Assembly: GCA_963580455.1 (NCBI GenBank)
Contig: OY756969.1
Span: forward strand, 17,518,760 to 17,582,759
Length of the DNA: 64,000 bases
Reading direction: 5' to 3'
From: Euonymus europaeus
Lineage: Eukaryota > Streptophyta > Magnoliopsida > Celastrales > Celastraceae
A program made the translations under genes and the position numbers. Under the pieces are notes generated by a model. That model was not told the origin of the DNA. It was given only the letters and a program-made list of their open reading frames with translations, and ran no database searches. Every line of letters starts with the position of its first letter. Position 1 is the stretch's first letter. Below are positions 58,641 to 64,000 of this stretch, one piece after another.

Positions 58641-58934
58641 TGATTTGGTTTTGCAAATCCAATGACCCATAATCGTTACAGGTCAATAATGTAATGGACC
58701 TCCCCTCAATTGGAAAACAACAACACATCCTTCAAAGCAGTTTTTTTTTCTTCTAATTAATTTAAGTTTCTTTAGTTGACTTTTTATTTTTATTTGTTGT
58801 TGACACCTAAATATGGTTAATTTATTTTTTAAACATCAGTTAATTTACCTAAAACAAATGAAGTATTAATAACATACCCAAAATCACATTGTATGCAGTA
58901 TGTTTTGGTATCTACAGATTAAATGCAGCCTTAC
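58641..58934 (-). other. Upstream leader or LTR-like region of gypsy relic copy 1
   Basis: Same sequence as 61660-61915 in copy 2 with scattered changes. It runs up to the LINE insertion. Confidence 0.55.
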
Positions 58935-59852
58935 AGATTAAATCCAACCAAAGTCAATTTGAACAAGCGTGGCATCTCGCTTGATACCACGTGTTCTTTA
59001 TGTGGTGAAGAGGAAGAATCGACTCTCCATATATTTCGGGACTGCAACGCATTAATAGATGTTTGGAGACACCGTGATTTGTCATATAAAGCTATCTCTT
59101 TAACAATGCTTTCAATTAATTCATGGATGCTGTCAAGGTTGGAAATTATCTCTCAATCTGATATGGCAAAGATCCTAGGCATTCTCTACCATATTTGGAT
59201 GGCTCGTAATCACAAAATATTCAGGGATGTTACTTGGCAGCCTATGCAGATCATCACCCAAGCTTCTATGTTACACCATGACTTTCTGGATACTACTCAA
59301 GCTAGTGTCCAACAAAGTAATTATCTGCAAAGATCTCTTTCTCAAACATGGGTTCCACCTTTGCATGGATGGCTAAAAATTAATGTAGATGGATCATGGC
59401 GGCAAGGAGATTCATGGGCTGGTATTGGTGTTATCATTAGAGACGCGAATGGATTTGTCAGAATTGCTGGATACTGCTGTGTCCGAGTCCGACTTGCTGG
59501 GGGATCAATGGTAATTAAAGCATTGGCCTTCCTCAAAGGTTTACAAACAGCCAGGGACCACAACCTTGGTCATATTCACATTGAAGGTGATGCAACTGTA
59601 ATTGTATCATGCCTGCAAAAGAGTCTCATCCCAATCAACTCCTATGGTTTTATTCTAGAAGAGATTCAAGAACTTGTGCCTCAGTTTGAATACCGGCTGA
59701 CTCATTGTTCCCGCACTCAAAACAAAGTGGCTGACGCCTTAGCATCTATGGGACGTCTTATTGGATCTGCTCAATCATGTATTATATCTGATGATATCCC
59801 TGAGGAGATAAATTCTCTTTATGTAACTGATTGTTTTCCCAAAATTGGTTAA
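58935..59852 (+). CDS. LINE ORF2 C-terminal fragment: zf-RVT and RNase H
   Basis: Open frame (an ATG occurs at 58923, in flanking DNA). NPTKVNLNKRGISLDTTCSL with CGEEEESTLHIFRDC is the zf-RVT zinc segment. The RNase H domain of plant L1 elements follows: INVDGSWRQGDSWAGIGVI, IKALAFLKGLQTA, HIEGDATVIVSCL and NKVADALASMGR, giving the D-E-D-D pattern except that the Glu position reads IKALAF, usually E-A-x-A-L. The domain is open, but there is no RT or endonuclease, so it has no activity of its own in retrotransposition. Confidence 0.82.
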   Translation, partial: RLNPTKVNLNKRGISLDTTCSLCGEEEESTLHIFRDCNALIDVWRHRDLSYKAISLTMLSINSWMLSRLEIISQSDMAKILGILYHIWMARNHKIFRDVTWQPMQIITQASMLHHDFLDTTQASVQQSNYLQRSLSQTWVPPLHGWLKINVDGSWRQGDSWAGIGVIIRDANGFVRIAGYCCVRVRLAGGSMVIKALAFLKGLQTARDHNLGHIHIEGDATVIVSCLQKSLIPINSYGFILEEIQELVPQFEYRLTHCSRTQNKVADALASMGRLIGSAQSCIISDDIPEEINSLYVTDCFPKIG

Positions 59853-59888
59853 TATATGCTAATTTTACTTTAAAACAAAAAAAAAAAA
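58935..59888 (+). mobile_element. L1-type LINE tail, strongly 5'-truncated
   Basis: About 950 bp ending in a poly-A run at 59873-59888. Comparison with the second copy of the host repeat (continuous across 61905-61925) shows that it is an insertion. No clear TSD is visible. Confidence 0.8.
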
Positions 59889-60589
59889 GTTAAGAGCCAG
59901 ACAACTTTTCTTGAATAAATGAAAATTTTCTTTAGTGTGAATTTGCATCAATTTAGGAGATGATTCTTTGAGAAGGTTTGTAACTCTTCCATGGGAGTTA
60001 TAACTTCTCACATCTATCTCTCATCGATTCATAAGCATTTGAGTTTGTCAATGGTTTGGTTAGCCCCATCATGACAGCCCAAAACCATTTCAAACCAACA
60101 TTTTTTAACGAAGATCTACCTTGCACTCTCCTTCTATTGTTCAATGGAAAAATGTATTGGACTTGCACAATAACCCATAAACCGTACTATAAGACAACTA
60201 ACGAAATATCCATATGTAAGCTTTAATTTGGTAAGTCACCAATTCTAGCTTATTAGTAAGTTTAACGACAAGGGAAGGGTAACTATTAAGCTAACTTTAT
60301 ACCATCAAAGATCATCAAACACTCAATAAATCATTTGATGTGGTAAAATAACTTTTGAAAAAAGTATGTAAAATGTGTTAATTACGTAAACTAACATTAA
60401 AAAAATATGATTGAGTGATATATACCTATTGAAAGAGTCAAGAGCAAGAGTAGAATGGCCTCACTCATTAATACTTCTCCATTTTCTTATGATCAAAGGA
60501 TAGCTAGGAAGATAGGTTTCTTATGGATTAATGTACTATTTTTTATTTTGACATTAAGAAGTTTCCAAAGAATTGCTTATATAGTGGAT
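59889..60589 (-). other. Leader or LTR-like block, copy 1
   Basis: Matches 61925-62912 over most of its length. It has no coding content and ends (read on plus) GAATTGCTTATATAG, which gives a TATATAAGC TATA-like box on the minus strand. Confidence 0.5.
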
Positions 60590-61680
60590 GTGAGCATTGA
60601 TTCCAAAGTCTTCCACCAATGCTTTGACTGGTCACATCCAGTAAATATCGCCAACGGATAAGTTTTGATGGTTTTTGGAATTCCAAATATGAAAATAAGC
60701 TCCTTGATAGTCCACCACCTACCTCTAACTGTTCAATATTTTTCTGAGATATTGTCTCCACCTACTTAATAAAATAGTTAATAGCAACCAAAATAAAATA
60801 ATGCCCTTTGGATAAGCCAGGAAAAATCTTCCCAATAATATCTAGTGCCCACGCTCTGAACGGCCACGACTTCACTGTAAGCCATGTATATGTTACTAGC
60901 ACTATTTGAATAGTGCCAAATATCTGGCTTAATCTTTCGCAATCTTTGGCATATTGGATGCAATATAGTTAGTCAAAAGTAACCATGTGGTCTTAATAAC
61001 TAGCGCATCTTTGGATCAGCCTGATGGGCCCCACAAATGCCCTCATGGACCTATTGCATGATTTGAACTCCTTCAATAAAGCTTGGAAGTCCTTCCCTTT
61101 TGGCTCGTTAGATGTCCAGCTGGAAATGTCTTGATCTTTTCTTGCCACAGAAAATCAAATATTTCTTCTGTTTTGGTTATATAAAAGGTATATTTTTTGC
61201 TGTCTTGGACGACTTGGGTTTGGATGATGAAGAACAAACCCAAAATTTCTTTTTTGACATGGCTTCAATGGCAGCCATTTCCATCTCCTAGTAGCAAGTC
61301 CCCATAGAAGATTTTTTCTCATGTTCTCTTCTACCTTAGTTGTCATTTCATAGAATTCATAAAATTGCATTCCTTGAATTTTTTAGGTTTGATTTCTAAA
61401 CCTCATTGAGCCATTTTGACAAACCACGACTCTAGCAAGTAGATACAACATCTATTCCTCAGGTTTTTAAAATGGAAAATATAGGCATCAGTAGTCTATC
61501 ATGATTTCACCACCAACCCAACCTAATTAACTCAACAACAGACACCTCTTGGTTGAGCTCAAAAGAATTAATATGGAATGATTTCTACATCTCCCATCAT
61601 GTGTTGAGCCGTTTGATTTGCTTTTGCAAATTCAAACGCCCATTAATTGTTACCAACTAATGTACCCAACCCCCCTTCAA
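60590..61680 (-). pseudogene. Tat-like gypsy relic, copy 2: integrase joined directly to gag
   Basis: 60590-61090 matches the integrase relic at 54063-55200 (without its insertion), and 61090-61650 matches the gag region of copy 1 at 58100-58680. RT, RNase H and protease are missing between them. Everything reads on the minus strand with many stops. Confidence 0.7.
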
Positions 61681-62912
61681 TCCGAAAACAACAACCCATC
61701 CTTCAAAGCAGTTGTTTTTTCTCTAATTAATTTAAGTTTCTTTAGTTAACTTTTATTTTCTGTTGACTATTTTAATTTTTCCAAAACAAATACCTAAAAA
61801 TGGATAATTTGCTTTTTCGTAAGTTTATTTATAAAACAAACAGAGTATTAATAACATACCCAAAATCACGTTGTATGTAGTGTTTTTTGGTATCTATAGA
61901 TTAAATGCAGCCTTACAAGGAATTAAGAGGGAGATAACTTTTCTTCAAAAAAATCACTTCTTTCTTTAGTGTGAATTTGCATCGACTTAGGAGATAATTG
62001 TTTGGGAGATTTTGTAACTCTTCCATGGAAGTTACAACTTCTCACATCTCTCTCTCATGGGTCCATCAGCAGTTGAGTTTGTGAATGGTTGGGTTAGCCC
62101 ATCATGACTGCCGAAATCCCGTTTATACAAACATTTTTTAATGGAGATATGCATTGCACTCTCCTTCTATGGTTTAATGAAAACATTTATTGGACTTGCA
62201 CAATAACCCATAAACCGTACATGTTAGACAACCTAGCAAAAGATCCATATGTAAGCTTTGATTTGGTAATTCACTAATTCTAGCTTATTAGTAAGTTTAA
62301 AGACAAGGGAAGGGTAACTATTAAGCTAACTTTATACCATCATCGTATAAAGATTTTATTTTATTATTTTATTAAAATTGGAAGAACATGTATGCAATCA
62401 TGTGTGTATCGGATGGTGTTCAACATTGGATGGGGGATAATGGTAACAAAAGCACAAGTTCGATATGCATTGGCACTCGTCATACGGGGTGCAATCATTC
62501 CTAGTATTACAAGGACTCTGTAAATTCCTTGCATGAGCTCCCAATTCCACCCCTGCAATATCATGAATTTCTTATTATTAAAAACCAAATCTATCTATAT
62601 AAAGCACTACATAATATTTTATAAATAATTTATTAACAAGTTTCATAATCTAATTCAGAATAATGACTAAAACAAATATTATCGAGAAGATAATATTTGT
62701 TAATTGCATAAAATAACATTAGAAAAATAATATCGGGTGATATATACCTCTCGAAAGAGTCAAAAGCAAGAGTAGAATAGTCATCACGGAATACTTCACC
62801 ATTTTTTTGAACAATGTTCAAAGGATACAAGATATGTTTCTTATGGATTAATGCACTATTTTTTATTTTGACATTAAAAAATTTCCAACGAATTGCTTAT
62901 ATAGAAAACCTA
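61681..62912 (-). other. Leader or LTR-like block, copy 2
   Basis: Second copy of the 58641-60589 block, without the LINE and with a few AT-rich insertions (for example 62345-62640). It ends at the same GAATTGCTTATATAG. Confidence 0.5.
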
Positions 62913-63281
62913 ATTACACTCCAACAAATATATTTTATGCCCGCAGTTTTTCAACCGTGGTAATCCAAAATTATAGCACCCATGGTTTTTCAAAAAGCGG
63001 GCAGGTAAATGAAATATATTTGTAATTGGTGGTAACCACTGATATACATCGGACTAGGATTTTTATTTTTCAAATCACAACACCAATATTTTAGTAAAAC
63101 TACGCCGTTTTAGTATCTAATGCACTGTATTAAAATACTTTTTCTTCCTTCTTGGTGATGATGGAAACATGATCAATAACTAATATCAATTGATCGCCCT
63201 CTTCTTTTACACTATTCTCTTCAAGGTTAAATGGTTGCTGCTCTCTTCTCTTACTCTTTGTTAAATCGATTCTCCACATGT
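62913..63281. other. No gene; one imperfect hairpin
   Basis: TGCCCGCAGTTTTTCAACCG near 62938 and its loose complement near 62985-63002 form an imperfect inverted repeat of the kind found near the ends of CACTA elements. No transposase seen. Confidence 0.3.
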
Positions 63282-64000
63282 TTGGGTTGATGCTCTGTTT
63301 GTTTTAGGAGAATTTATTTTGAAGAAAATAATAAGTATTTGTTTTGTGAAAAAATTAGTAAGTCAACATAAAATTCAAATAAAAAGCAACAAAAACCTAA
63401 TGTAACATTCGGTGCAACGGTTCAATTTTTAATTGAAACCGAAAAATCAAAAAAAAAATCAAATAGTCACCTAGACTGAATCGCGCCAAAAATATATACC
63501 TATGTAACCGAACTAAACAACTACAGTTGATTAGGTTTAAATTGATTAAATTATGCAACCTACATCTTACAATTTCTATAATGTGCAATTCCAATGTTCA
63601 AATCCAAAAGGTACTTAACACAGGTCAAGTTTAACAAATTTAGATAGTTAAACTTGACCTGTGTTAAGTACCTTTTGGATTTGAACATTGGAATTGCACA
63701 TTATAGAAATTGTAAGATGTAGGTTGCATAATTTAATCAATTTAAACCTAATCAACTGTAGTTGTTTAGTTCGGTTACATAGGTATATATTTTTGGCGCG
63801 ATTCAGTCTAGGTGACTATTTGATTTTTTTTTTGATTTTTCGGTTTCAATTAAAAATTGAACCGTTGCACCGAATGTTACATTAGGTTTTTGTTGCTTTT
63901 TATTTGAATTTTATGTTGACTTACTAATTTTTTCACAAAACAAATACTTATTATTTTCTTCAAAATAAATTCTCCTAAAACAAACAGAGCATCAACCCAA
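63282..64000. repeat. Perfect inverted repeat, 354-bp arms, 11-bp spacer
   Basis: Arm 63282-63635 is the reverse complement of 63647-64000. The central spacer is 63636-63646 (AAATTTAGATA). The arms agree even in a 10-base A/T run, and both encode the same 65-codon chance frame. The right arm reaches the window edge, so its true length is unknown; the left arm could extend beyond 63282 if the sequence past 64000 continues to match. Confidence 0.97.

Noticed and set aside
62938..63002. CACTA transposon end
   Set aside because: Only a short imperfect hairpin is present. No CACTA terminus, TSD or transposase was found.
63397..63885. Twin 65-codon genes on opposite strands
   Set aside because: They are the same chance frame read from the two arms of the palindrome. 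No motif and no promoter are visible.

Overview
The window is nuclear DNA of a flowering plant, almost certainly a dicot: AT-rich, one P-class pentatricopeptide-repeat (PPR) gene with a spliced tail, a broken plant-type C2H2 zinc-finger gene, and more than 50 kb of transposable elements inserted into one another. There is no prokaryotic or viral gene set. The species cannot be named from the sequence.

Layout. 1-3.0 kb: 3' end of a PPR gene (5' end outside the window). 4.2-8.1 kb: a young Ty1/copia element on the minus strand with two 170-bp LTRs that look identical, a TGATG target-site duplication (TSD) and an open pol frame; its only gag piece is turned backwards next to the primer-binding site. 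9.5-11.6 kb: a ZAT-like zinc-finger pseudogene (minus) split inside its first finger by a 1,358-bp solo LTR with TSD CCACA. 12.4-17.5 kb: a decayed copia element (plus) interrupted by a 5'-truncated L1-type LINE with an 895-codon open frame and a 17-bp TSD. 17.5-22.0 kb: LTR, primer-binding-site and gag relics.

22.0-41.1 kb: a 19.1-kb Ty3/gypsy element of the Tat/Ogre type (TSD ACCAT; LTRs 2,675 and 2,748 bp). It has a tRNA primer site, a gag stump, protease plus G-patch, a phase-matched intron before the reverse transcriptase, two RNase H domains and an integrase. A second leader and a second protease-RT linker follow, then two extra plant-mobile-element-type ORFs and three kinds of tandem repeat. 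Pol is broken by stops, a 10-bp duplication next to the YVDD site and an Asp-to-Asn change in the integrase.

41.5-52.1 kb: a PIF/Harbinger DNA transposon with two decayed genes (Myb/SANT-like protein and DDE transposase). It is interrupted by a 5.8-kb non-coding LARD-type LTR element (TSD CTCTC), which itself carries a 641-bp Harbinger-type MITE (TSD TAA): a three-level nest. 53.5-62.9 kb: two joined relics of a minus-strand Tat-like gypsy element, one interrupted by an L1-type LINE tail. 63.3-64.0 kb: an apparently perfect inverted repeat (354-bp arms, 11-bp spacer) that runs to the window edge and is either a very recent inverted duplication or an assembly or read artefact.

Only the PPR gene looks like a working host gene. 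No gene-level host pathway can be reconstructed. The novelty is in how the elements are built: the double-unit Tat/Ogre element, the copia element with an inverted gag at a primer-site microhomology, the repeated polypurine-tract modules of the LARD, and the terminal palindrome.
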